Assembly: GCA_947449735.1 (NCBI GenBank)
Contig: CANFTB010000001.1
Span: 62,001 to 126,000, forward strand
DNA length: 64,000 bases
Direction of reading: 5' to 3'
From: Chthoniobacteraceae bacterium
Lineage (GTDB): Bacteria > Verrucomicrobiota > Verrucomicrobiia > Chthoniobacterales > Chthoniobacteraceae
The notes beneath the pieces are model-generated. The model worked only from the letters and a program-made list of their open reading frames with translations. It was not told where the DNA came from and searched no databases. Positions 41,876-54,400 of this stretch are shown here, piece by piece; positions within the stretch are counted from its first letter, which is position 1; every line of letters begins with the position of its first letter. The position numbers and the translations under genes are program-made.

Positions 41876-42442
41876 TTAGCATGCGGCTCTTGAGGTTCCT
41901 GGCCTCGAAACGGGCCGTTCCCGAGGGGCGGAACTGGAGGGCGCGGCCATCGCCTTCGGGACTTGTGGGGTGGTCTCCGGCGTGAATCTCACTCGCCAGC
42001 TCACCGTTCAGGAAAAGTTTGTCTTTTCTCCCACGACGAGAACCAGGCACCCAGTCACGCTGCCCGGATTGCACCCGCTGAGGATGGATGAGGAGGGAAT
42101 TTAGATAGTGTTGCACCAGGGGGGGCGAGGTGCGGCGGGGGGTAAGTTTGACAAAGGTCGTTCCGTCGCTGTGCCGGATTTATGTCAGTTGGCGGAGTTG
42201 TTTTAATTTATAAGGTTTAGTCATTTCAACCTCCTGCGAGCTTCTGGCAGCGGGTTTTCGGCCCGTTACAGGCCGCTTATCTAGTGTTTTTTCACCGTAG
42301 GCGCGGTGAGTGGACACAATCCGTGGTGATCAGTGTGTTGAAAATAATTAAAAAACGCATTAGCGGGATTGTCTAGCGTACGCGCTTGTTGTTTAGTGCG
42401 TTATTCTGATTCTAAAAAGACATCTAGAATTCATTTATCTTC
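41847..42442. other. intergenic region before the giant Ig gene
   Basis: About 600 bases. The first 270 hold the terminator and the DUF1080-like fragment. From about 42120 to 42442 the sequence becomes AT-rich (for example TTAATTTATAAGGTTTAG near 42210 and AATAATTAAAAAACGC near 42340), as expected for a promoter and long leader of the giant gene. No clear promoter pair, ribosome binding site, or RNA structure was identified. Confidence 0.5.
41871..42116 (-). pseudogene. possible remnant of a DUF1080-like domain
   Basis: An 81-codon frame ends with KLFLNGELASEIHAGD (about 33-48) and GRALQFRPSGTARFEARNLK before a stop. Extracellular DUF1080 (3-keto-disaccharide hydrolase-like) domains end with an LNG element, a GxIxLQ-type strand and an (M/F)RN(I/L)(R/K) ending, which this resembles. 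The rest of a DUF1080 protein is absent upstream. The match is short and could be coincidental. Confidence 0.35.
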
Positions 42443-45400
42443 ATGGCTCACTGGAACCTAGTGACTTCAAAAATCCCCTCGGAAGCGGCTGCCAGCGCCG
42501 CTTCCAGGGCTTTTGGCGTGTTCCGCTCTGGCCTCATTCTGTTTCTGGCGTTCGCCTTCCTTGTGGTGGCTCGCACCGCCACCGCCGATCCCGCTGTCGT
42601 GACTGTCGAGCCAGTGGGAGGCAGCGCGCTCAAGGGGGGGAGTTACATCTTCACCGTCACGGCAACCGGCACGGGGCCGCTGATGTACGAGTGGAAAAAA
42701 GATGGAGATCCCGTTTCCGGCGGAACCGGGTCCAGCTTGGTCCTCACAAACGTGTCGGCCGCAGACGCCGGTGTGTACAATGTGTATGTCTCGAACTCGG
42801 AGGGCAATATGCTGAGTGCCTCCGCTGTGTTGATCGTAAACGAGCCTGTGTCCATCGTGGCAAACCCCGTGGGGGGCAGCATCCTTTTGGGCGGCAGCTT
42901 CACGTTCAATATGACGGCCACCGGCACCCCGCCGATCACATATGAATGGCACAAGGGCGCCTCGGTGCTCTCGGTCGGCACGAGTTCTAGCTACGCCGTG
43001 AGCAATGGAACGCTGTCGGACGCTGGAAACTATTACGCTGTCGTTTCAAATGCGTTCAGTAGCGGAACCAGCAGTTTGGTGGCGGCTCTTGTGGTGAACG
43101 AACCGGTCAATATCGTCATGCAACCCGTCGGGGGCCTCGTTTCGACCGGCACTGGATTTACGTTTAGTGTGAGCGCCACGGGTTCTGCGCCTCTGAGCTA
43201 CCAGTGGCGATTGAATTCAGGGTCGATTGCGGGAGGCACCGCCGCCTCGCTGTCTCTGTCGCCAACGGCATTGAGCGACACCGGGACCTATGACGTGGTC
43301 GTCACGAATCCCGCAGGTTCTGTGACGAGCAGCGGCACGGTGCTCACGGTGGCCGATCCGGTGAACATCACAACGCACCCACTCAGCTACACGGCAGCGG
43401 TGGGCGGGAGTGTGACTTTCAGCGCCGCCGCAACGGGCAGCGCTCCTTTGGGCTATCAATGGCGTAAAGGCGGGACTCCGATTGGTGGGGCAACCCTATC
43501 CAGTTATGCGATCGCTTCCGTCGGGACTTCGAATGCGGGCAGCTATGACGTTGTGGTGACCAACATTCTTGGAAGCGGCACAAGCCAGTCCGGGACTCTT
43601 TCCGTGTTTACCGCCCCGGTGATTACGACCCAACCGGCGGCGAGTCTTGCGACAGAGGGGTCGCCTTTCACTCTGAGTGTCACTGCGACGGGTTCAGGCC
43701 CTTTGGAATATCAGTGGCAGAAGCGATCCAGCCCCAGCGGTCCATTCGTGGCGATCACGGGCGCTAACGCCTCAACCTACACGATCGCCAGTCCTCTGCT
43801 GGCAAACTCAGGGACTTACGACGTTGTCGTCCGCTATGCACCAGATGTGATCGGCGCCACTCCCGTCGAGAGCAGTCCGGCGGTCCTCACAGTCGCGAAG
43901 CCGGTGACGTTTGACATTTTGCCGGCTGATGGCGTGGTGAATTCCGGTACCCTGTACACATTCTACGGCAAGGCTTCTTCCAGTGTTTCATCGGACGGCG
44001 AGGCGTCCATCAACTCAAACATCACCTATCAATGGTTCTTCAACGGGGGCACGATTTCCAGTGGCACGGCGGTTTCCGGTGGCACCGCCCGGTTGACGAA
44101 AACAAACGTGCAACTGAGCGATGCCGGAACGTACACGTTGACGGCCAGAAACGACGCAGGTTTGACAGCAACGACTTCGGGGACGCTCACCGTGCGGACG
44201 CCTCCGGTCATCACGACCGAACCACAGTCGGCCACGATTAACGTCGGCAGTCCCCACGTTTTAAGTGTATCGGCAACAGGCACTGCCCAATTGCTTTACC
44301 AATGGTATAGTGAGGTGGATGGAGTAACCAACGCACTGCCTGGGGAGACTGCGTCGACCCTCACCATACAGTTCAATGAGTATTCGACAGCCGCCTCTTA
44401 CTACAGAGTAGAGGTAAAGAATGAAGTCAAGTTGACATCAAGCAAGCTGGCAGCCATCGACCTTAGAAAGCCTCCTGCTTTTGTCCAACAACCCGAGTCG
44501 ACATTTGCCACGTTGGGAGGCAATGCGCGATTCAGCGTTGAGGCCACGGGAAGTGAATCTTTTTACACTTACCAATGGAGAAAGGACGGGACGGACATTC
44601 CCGGTGCGACTACGAAGACCTTGTCGCTAACGAATGTTCAGGGGGCCGCCGCGGGGAACTATGTCTGCGAGGTCACGACACCTAATGGAACGATTGCGTC
44701 TGTACCTGCAGCATTGAAGGTGTTCCAACCCGTCACAATCGCCACGGAGATCACCGGCGGGACGGTGGTTTCAGGGGGAAGCTTCCAGTTCAATGTGGCC
44801 GCCAGCGCCGGGCCCGGCGACAATCTCACCTACCGCTGGCGCCGGAATGGAACGCCGCTCTCCAGCGGATCCTACCAGTTTGTGGCAAGCCCGGGTTTGA
44901 CCTGGCATCAGGCGAAGGCCGATGCCGAAAGCCGCGGCGGCCATCTCGCCACCTTTACCTCCGCCAGCGAGTGGCTCGCGGCCTCCCCTCAACTTGGGGC
45001 GGATGCAGATAAAAAGGCTTGGATAGGGGGGTATCGCCCGGATGGAGCCGCCCTTCTCACCGGGTGGGCCTGGGTGACGGGTGAATCTTTTTCTGCCTAC
45101 TCCAATTGCTGGGCTTCCGGTCAGCCCGATGGAAACCTCGTGGGAACATACTCCCCTCGCTACTTGAACACTTCTGGATCTTCAGGCAGGTGGCAGGATA
45201 GTGAAAACGCAGCAACTGGGATCGATGGCTACATCCTGGAAATTGAATCCAGCAGCCCCAGCCTGACGCTTTCACCCGTCGCGGCGGCTGACGCAGGAAA
45301 TTATGATATGGTGGTGATCGGTCCCGGGGGCAATCTCACTGGCCAGAGCGCGACTCTCACGGTTTTGGAGCCGCCCGCGATTGTAACGCAACCGGCCCCC

Positions 45401-48400
45401 ACCCAGATCGCTGTGTCTTCCGGCGGCGCGATGACCGTTGCTGCCACCGGCACCGCGCCCCTGAGCTACCAGTGGTACAAGGACGATGGAAATGGCGTGC
45501 CTCAGATCTACGGCGGGACAGGGGCGACGCTTTCTTTCACAAACGCCAGTTTGGCGGATTCCGGTTCGTACTCCGTTGTAGTCACAAATCAGGTCGACAC
45601 GGTGACAAGCAGCAAAGCTTATCTCGAGGTGTACACGCCGGTCACAATCACCTCTCAGCCGGTCTCGCAAACGGTGAATCCAGGGGCGCCCGTAACCTTT
45701 TCTATAGGCGCGTCGGGAACAGATCCTCTCACTTACATGTGGTTTAATGTAAAAACTGGGATCGTCTCCACGGGCTCAACGTACTCCATCTCGAGCGCTG
45801 GATCCACACATGCAGGCACGTATTATGTGCTCGTCAATAACCGGGGCAACCTAGGGCCGTCTGCCACCAGTCAGTCATTCGAATTGAAGCTCAACACGAT
45901 TCCCAAGATCACGGGCCAGCCGGCCAGCAGGGTCGTGGTTAAAGGGCAGTCTGCGACCTTCAAGGTAGTTGCGAGCGGAACAGGCCCTTTGACCTATCAA
46001 TGGAAAAAGAGGCCCAATGCGACCGATCCCTTTGTGTATTTAACGGGAGAGACCTCAGATGTCCTGACTATTTCCAACTGCCAGCCCGTCGATGAAGGCT
46101 TTTATGCTGTCGAGGTCAACAACATCACCGGCCAACTTCAGGTCAGCACGCCGGCCAGTCTGACTGTGCTGGAGCCCGTCGTAATCACTTCGCAGCCTGC
46201 ATCAGTGACTGTGGGTTCCGGTTCCATTCTAAATCTGAGCGTCGGAGTCACGGGAACCGAGCCGATCTCATACCAATGGTACAAGGACAACCAACTGCTT
46301 GCCGGGGAAACGGCTTCGAGTTTGTTCCGCCCGCTTGCAGTTTTGGGAGATGCGGGGACGTACCGAGTCGATGTGAAGAACGAGGCGACCCCCGTTCTGA
46401 AAAGCTCAAACGCGATCGTGACGGTTCTGGATTCCGTGGTCATCACCTCGCAACCCACGAGCGGCAAAGTCGGAATTGGGGGATCGTACACCTTCAGCGT
46501 GAGCGCCTCAGGGGCCGGGCCGATTTCCTACCAGTGGAGGAAGGGCACCACGAACATCCCAGGGGCGACCGGCACCAGCTATACGATCGCCTCGGCCGCC
46601 AACGCCGACGCGGGTTCTTATGAGGTTCTTGTGTGGAACTCTGTAAGCAGCGCCACCAGCACGCCGGCGACCCTTTCGGTGCTCGGCCCGGTGACAATCG
46701 ATACCCAGCCTTTGGCTCAATCTCTTCCCCTGGGCAGCAACGCGACGTTCAGCGTTGCCACCTCGGGTTCTGATCCTCGCACCTACCGGTGGAGAAAAGA
46801 CGGCAGTGACATTCCGGATGCCACTGGAAGCACGCTCGTTCTTCCTTCGATTACCGGGTTGTCCGCAGGCTCGTACGATGTGATCGTGACCAACCCCGTG
46901 AACTCGGTCACGAGCGTCATGGCGCCTTTGAGCGTCTTGTTGCCAGTCGCCATTGTCACCCAACCGAGTGGGGCCTCCGTGGTCGCCGGAAACACTTTTA
47001 CGACGAGCGTTTCGGTGACAGGAACCGCCCCCATTTCCTATCAGTGGAAAAAAGGGGGTGTCAATGTGACTGGGGCTACCGGCCCTACGTTGACAGTTCC
47101 CAACGTTCAGAGCTTGGATGCAGGCGAGTACGAGGTCGAGGTGTCCAATGGCATCAACAGTGTCACAAGCCAGAAAGCGACCTTAGTCGTCCTCCAACCT
47201 GTGGTGATTACAAGTCAGCCGGTATCCGTAACGACGGTTCTGGGGGGGGCGACCGCGCTGACAGTGACCGCAACCGGTTCCGCGCCCCTGACCTATCAAT
47301 GGAGAAAAGCAGGGGTCAATCAAACGGGGCAAACGGCGCCGACCCTCACGTTTGATTCTGTGCTGGCGTCTGACGCCGGCACTTACGAAGTGTTCGTGAC
47401 TAATCCTGCGGGCGGAGGCGTCATCAGCGCGCCGGCAACGGTGACGGTGGCCACTCCTCCGGTGATTGTGACTCAACCGGTGGGGGGCAATGTCATTTCC
47501 GGCGGAAGCCTTACTCTGAGCGTCTCGGCCTCCGGCACAGCCCCGTTGACCTATCAGTGGAAGAATGGCGGAACGGACATCGCTGGCGCCACCTCTTCCA
47601 GCTATGCGATTGTGAATGCCGGAACGAGCGATGCGGGCCTTTATACCGTCGAGGTGAAGAACTCCGTGGGTTCGGCGACCAGCGTTCAGGCCGCCGTGGT
47701 GATGCCGCTTCCTCCCGTGATCACGACGCAGCCCCAGCCCGCCGCCATACCGTTGGGGAGCAACGCCTTCTTTTTTGTCACAGCCACCGGTGACGCCCCG
47801 CTGACCTACCAATGGAAGAAAAATGGCGTCAACATCAACGGGGCCATCGCCTCAAGCTATTCAATCGTTGGCGTGATCAACGCAGACGCAGGGACCTACA
47901 GCGTCACAGTTTCAAACCCGGGTGGAAGCGTCGACAGCAACGGGGCTCTGCTGGAGATTGTCACCCCACCTGCCATCACCGTGCAGCCCGTGGGCGGCAA
48001 TGTCGCCGTGGGTGGAGCCAAGAGCTTGAGCGTGACCGCCAGCGGGACCGCTCCGCTGACCTATCAATGGCGACTGGATGGCGGAACCATTAGCGGTGCA
48101 AATGCTTCAACTTATTCGATACCGTCGGCCCAGTCTGGGGATGCGGGTTTGTACGATGTAGTGGTCAGCAATGCGGCCGGAAATGCCACGAGTGAGCCGG
48201 CGCTCATAAACGTCAAACAGGGGGTCGTGATCACGAGCCATCCGGTTCCTGCCAGTGTTTCGGTAGGAGACTCCGTGGATTTCCATGTGACCGCCACCGG
48301 CGACGGCCCTTTGTCTTACCAGTGGCAAAAGAACGGATCCGATATCCTAGGGGCAACGGGTGACACGCTTTCGATCCCTGTGGTCAAGGCGTCCAACGCA

Positions 48401-51400
48401 GGATCGTACAAGGCGGTGGTCCGTAATTCTGTGAGCTCCGCCACAAGTTCCTCTGCGCTGTTGGATATTTTGGGCGAGCCCGTCATCACGACACATCCGA
48501 CGGGTGGGCTGGTGCCAAAGGGAGGAGCCTACACAATGAGTGTCGTGGCTACCGGGGCGCCTCCCCTGAGTTACCAGTGGTACCATGACGGCACGGCGAT
48601 TGCCGGGGCAACAGCGGCATCCTATTCCATCTCGAACGCCCAACCGACCGCTGACGGCCAGTACAGGGTCAAGGTGAGCAATTACTCGGGCAACGCGACG
48701 AGCAACATGGCGAACATCGTCGTGACCGAAATGCCTGTGATCACGACCCAGCCTCCGGCGACTGTCTCTCTGGTTACCGGAAGAACCTTGGAACTTCTAG
48801 TGGTGGCTGAGGGCAAGGAACCTCTCACCTATCAGTGGAGCAAAGACGGAGTGGAGATCCCGGGCGCAACGGCGGATATGTTCCAAGTAGTCACCAGTCA
48901 GGAAAGTGATGCAGGAACATACAAGGTCGTGGTTAAGAATTCCTGGGGGCAGACTACCAGTCAGTCCTCGGTGGTGACTGCCAAAGTCAAAATCACTCAA
49001 AATCCGATTGGAGGAACGATTCCTGAAAATAGTTCCTACACGCTTTCCGTGACCGCCACCGGGACCCCAAACCTGACCTATCAGTGGCAGAAGAACGGAG
49101 TCGATATTCCCGGAGCAACGAATTCCACCTACCAGATTCCGTCTGCACAGGCTGGAGATGCCGGAGGTTACAAAGCGGTGGTCACAAATGCCGCCGGATC
49201 TGCGACGAGCTCGACTGCCTCGGTTGGAGTCGGCGCAAGCGGAAGCGGAGGGGGGGGAGGCGGCGGAGGAACAGCGCCGGTCATTACCGCTCAGCCTGCG
49301 ATAGTTTCGCCGATCAAAGTGGGCCAGCCTATCAGCCTTGATGTCACCGCCACTGGTTCTCCTGTCCTCAATTATCAGTGGCGCGTGGAAGGCGGAACCA
49401 TCGCCAGTGGGACGATTCTCGCTACGGGAGTATCATCCGGACACACGATCGCGGCCGCCCAGGAGTCAGATTCCGGTGACTACTACGTTGTGGTGACGAA
49501 TGGCTACGGGACAGCCACGAGCGAGCGGGTTCCTGTGAAGGTTCTTCCTCCCGTAACCTTCACACTTCAGCCGGTTGATAAAGTGGCGGCTGTCGACGGG
49601 AGTGTGACTTTGACGGCTAAGGCAACAGGGGGCACGTCTCCCGTGACCTATCAGTGGTATAAAGGCGGGGCGAAAATCAACGGCGCAACCGGCGCGTCGT
49701 ATTTCATTCCCTTTGCCCAGAAGACAGACGCAGGAGTCTACACTGTGGTCGCTTCAAACGCGGTGGACAGCCAGACGAGCTCTCCGGCAACTTTGACAGT
49801 AGACACTGCGGTTGCGATTTCCCCGCAGCCTGAATCCACGACCGTCGTGATCGGCGGCAACGCCACCTTCACCGTGGGCGCCACCGGCGAGGCGCCGATA
49901 AGCTATCTTTGGAAGAAAAACGGCATTTCGATTGCCGGAGGAACAAGCGCTACGCTGGCTATCACAAACGCCGGCACCGTTGACGCGGGAACCTATTCGG
50001 TCGTGGTGTCCAATAATGTCAGCTCGCTCACGAGCCAGCCGGCATATTTGAGGGTGTACACCCCGGTCACGATCACCACCCATCCGCAGAATACAGCGGT
50101 GAACGAGGGCATGAACGCCACGCTTTCCGTCGTTGCGACGGGATCGTCGGTGATGACGTATCAATGGAGTAAGGACGGCGTCGACATCGCCGAAGCCACG
50201 GCCTCCTCGTACGTGATTTCGGTAGCCAAGCCTGAGGACGCCGGCAGTTACCGGGTGCTCGTTTCCAATCCGGCAGGCGGCGTGTCGAGCAATGCTGCAA
50301 CCGTCACCGTGCGGCCCCTGCCGAGGATCATTACTCAGCCCGCTGCAACCAGTGTCGTTCTTGGTGGAAGCGCCAGCATGAGCGTTACCGCAAGCGGCGA
50401 GGCTCCGCTTGCCTACCAGTGGCGCAAGGCCGGGGGGAGTGCGATACCGGGAGCCACAAACTCGACATTCTCCGTGGCGTCCGCCGCCGATGCCGACCAG
50501 GGGCAGTACGAGGTCGTGGTGAGCAATGCGGTCGGAAGTACGACCAGCCAGACCGCCACGCTAACCGTCTTCACTCCGCTGACGATCACCACTCAGCCAG
50601 TGTCCCAGAGCTGGGTGGCTGGGCTCGGAGGTTCACTCAGTGTCACTGTGAGCGGATCCGAGCCGGTTTTATACCAGTGGGCGAAAGACGGTGTCGATAT
50701 TTCCGGAGCCACAGGCAAATCGTATGTTGTTGTGAGCGCCGGCACTGTGGATGCAGGAAGCTACAGCGTTAAAGCGACCAACCCCGCAAATTCTGTCACC
50801 AGTGCGCAGGCGCTTGTTTCAATCAAGTCGCCGGTCGTGTTTGTCACCCAGCCGGCTTCCATGGGTGTCGCTCCCGGAGCCGCCGCCACTTTCAGCGTAG
50901 TGGCGACAGGTACTGAGGTGATCACCTACCAATGGTTCAAGGAGGGATCTGCAGCTCCCATAGCCGGCGCGACAGGGCCGTCCTACAGTATTCCGGCCGT
51001 CACGAGCACGGACGATGGAAGATATTATGTGGTTGCAACCAATCCTGTGGGACCTGTGAAGAGCCAGTCCGCAAAGCTCACCGTGTTTTCCCCTCCAGTG
51101 ATCGTGGTACAGCCCGTGGACTTGTCGGCAAAAGAAGGGGGGAGTGCGATTTTGAGCGTGTCTGCGACGGGAACGGCTCCGTTGAATTATAAATGGAGGA
51201 AGGGTGGAACCTACCTGACGGGGAAGACAGCCGACACGCTGATGATCACCAACGTCCAGGCATCCGATGCCGGCCTGTATTTTGTAGAGGTGTCCAATGT
51301 CCTGGATTCGGTTTCCAGCAATACCGTGATGCTGACGGTTAATGCGCCCTTGACGATCGTGACTCAACCGGCGTCGGTTTCGGTCTCTAGCGGGTCCATT

Positions 51401-54400
51401 GCCTCGTTCAGCGTCAGTGCGACCGGAACAACCCCGATCACGTATGAGTGGTCGCGCAATGGAACGCCCGTGACGGGTGGCACAAGTTCGACTCTGACGA
51501 TCGGTTCCGCGGCGGCCGCAGATGCCGGAAATTACAACGTGAAGTTGACCAATCCTGCAGGACAGTTGGTGAGTTCCACCGCCGTTTTAACCCTGTTGCC
51601 GGCCATCCAAATTACATCCCAACCGCTCGGTGGACCAGTCAATGAAGGCAGCGATTACACACTGACGGTGGGAGTGAGCGGGGCCGAACCCTTGACCTAC
51701 AAATGGTTCAAGGGAAATGACCCGATACCGAACGCCACTGGAAACGCCTATGTCGTTTTCAACGCCAAGCCCGCCGACTCAGGTGATTACAAGGTAGAGG
51801 TTACCAATCCGGCGGGCAGCGTCACCAGTATTCCCGCGACGGTGGCAGTGCAGAGCCCGGTCGTCATCACTAAGCAACCGGTTGGCGGTGTCGCCGCCAC
51901 GGGCTCGCCTTTCATTTTCACGGTGGAGAATACCGGGTCTGCGCCCTTGACCTATCAGTGGTTCAAGGACGGCCTTCCGATTTCAGGCGGGTCTTCTGCC
52001 GCATATTCGATGTCGAGCCCGCAGATTCTGGCCGATTCGGGTACGTACAAGGTGGTGGTAAGCAATCTTCTGAATTCCGCCACCAGTAATTCGGTTCCTT
52101 TGACCGTGGTTGATCCGGTGATCATCACGTCTCAGCCGAATGGCAACTCACTCAGAGTGGGAACGCGCTCCTCGCTGAGGGTGACGGTGACCGGCACCCC
52201 GCCGCTCATGTACCAGTGGCGCAAGAACGGCGTGCCGATTCTGGATTCGGGTACCATCCAGGGCGTGACCGCAGGCACGCTGGCCTTCTCGTCGTTCTCA
52301 AGCGGTGACGCGGGGAACTATGATGTGGTTATCACCAATCTCGCTGGGCCGGTGCAGAGCCAGGTTGCCTCGATGTTCTTCATGGATCCGCCTGTCATCA
52401 TCAAGGATCCAGTAGGGGGAACTGTCCTTCAGGGAGGGAGTTTCCCTTTCACCGTGACGGCTTCTGGCAGTCTGCCGATGTTCTATCAGTGGAAGAAGGA
52501 CACTCTGGCCATCGGCACCGCTTCGTTCAGTTCTGAGGTGTCGGTCGGCGCGGGAAGCTACGGGTCTCCCGCCACATTGGACGGGACGGGTGCCGCGGCC
52601 AGATTTAGGACACCCGTTGGAGTCGCGTATTACCAGGGGGAACTCTACATTGCGGACTCGGCGAGCCACACAATACGCAAAATGACTCTCGCGGGCGATG
52701 TGAGCTCCTTCGCGGGGACCGTTGGAGTCGCAGGTGCCGTGGACGGGCCTGCAGGGAGCGCGCAGTTCAATGCGCCTGCGAATCTGGCCGCCGATAAGGA
52801 CGGCAATATTTTCGTCGCCGATACTGAGAATCACGTGATCCGGAAAATCTCCGGCAGCCAGGTCACCACCTTTGCCGGTTCGCTCGGGCAGTCCGGTGCC
52901 GTCAATGGAATGGGTACCAAGGCGCGGTTTAACAAACCGACCGGAATTGCCACGGATATCTTCGGAAACGTATACGTAGGTGACGAAAATCATGTGATCC
53001 GGAAGATTTCTACGGCTGGTGACGTCACTTCCTTTGCGGGTGTCTCTGGCATGCCGGGATCAGCCGACGGATTGGGATCGGTGGCGAGCTTTAAATCGCC
53101 GACCGGGTTGGTCGTGGACAGCTTCGGCAACACGTTTGTCGCCGACAGCGGAAACCACGCGATCCGAATGATTACCTCGGGAGGGAGTGTAACGACAATC
53201 GCGGGGCTGCCTGGATCCAGCGGATCGGCGGATGGTTACAGGACGGCGGCGCGCTTCAACACGCCGAGCCGTTTGACCATGGACAATGCGGGGAACCTTT
53301 TCGTCAGCGACACAGGCAACCACACCATCCGCAGAATTGCCACCGGAGGGAGCATCACCACCACCGTTGCGGGTTCCCCTGGGAACCCGGGGTATGCCGA
53401 GGGATCCGGCACCCTTGCGCGGTTTAACACCCCGCGAGGGATCGCCCACATAGGGAGCAGCACTTTTTATATCGCCGATTCCGAAAACAACTTGGTGAGG
53501 AAACTCGTTTTTGACGGCTCTGCAACGGGTGCGTTGGACTCATACACAGTCACGAACGCCGCGGCCAGTGACGAAGGAGACTATTCGGTGACCGTGACAA
53601 ACTGGGCGGGTTCGGATACCAGCAATTCGGCCACGCTGAAGGTTTATCAAGAAGTGAATATCACGGCAGCGCCTGTGGGCGGAGGGGTGGTTCTTGGAGG
53701 GAGTTACACTTTCAGCGTGACGGCCACGGGTTCTGACATTGCCTACCAGTGGTACAAGGGCGCGGAGAAGATCCTGGTGGGGGGAACCAGTGCATCGTAC
53801 GCGATCCCCAGTGTTTCGGCGGGCGATTACGGTGAGTACACGGTCAAGGTCACTAACTCCGTGAGCCCTGAAAAGGTGGCCTCGGCAACTATTCTTCAGG
53901 TAGAGGTGCCGACCATCACCCTCCAGCCCATTGGCGGGATTGCGGGTCTGGGCGAGCCCTTTGTGCTGGAGGTTGAAGCGGACGGAACGGCGCCCCTGAC
54001 CTATGAATGGCGGCGCTCGGGCAGTTTGGTTCAAAGCGGTTCCAGTCCAATCCGGTCGTTATCGCCAGCAAAGGCGACGGATGCCGGAGATTATATCGTG
54101 ACCGTTAAGAATCCCTACGGCTTTGCGGTGTCGAATGCGGTTCATGTGTCTGTGTTTGATTTTTCCCTGCCACTGATCGTGCCTGTTCCGGACAGTAATG
54201 GAGTGATCTACAGCGGGACGCAGGGGTACAGGGGCGGGGTGATCATCGAGCGCGACGGCTCGGGTTTGGTGAATTTTACGGTCCCCATGAATGTGCCCAA
54301 GCAGATCATTTACGAAGCGTCCGTCTCATCTCCATTCACCATCAACCAGTCCATCGGTCCGAGCACCACGGGCATCGTACAGCGCAGCGACACGAGCGCG

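Noticed and set aside
42599-54150. CRISPR array or simple DNA tandem repeat in the giant gene
   Set aside because: The repeats are at protein level, about 85-90 codons, with divergent DNA; there are no short identical repeats with unique spacers.
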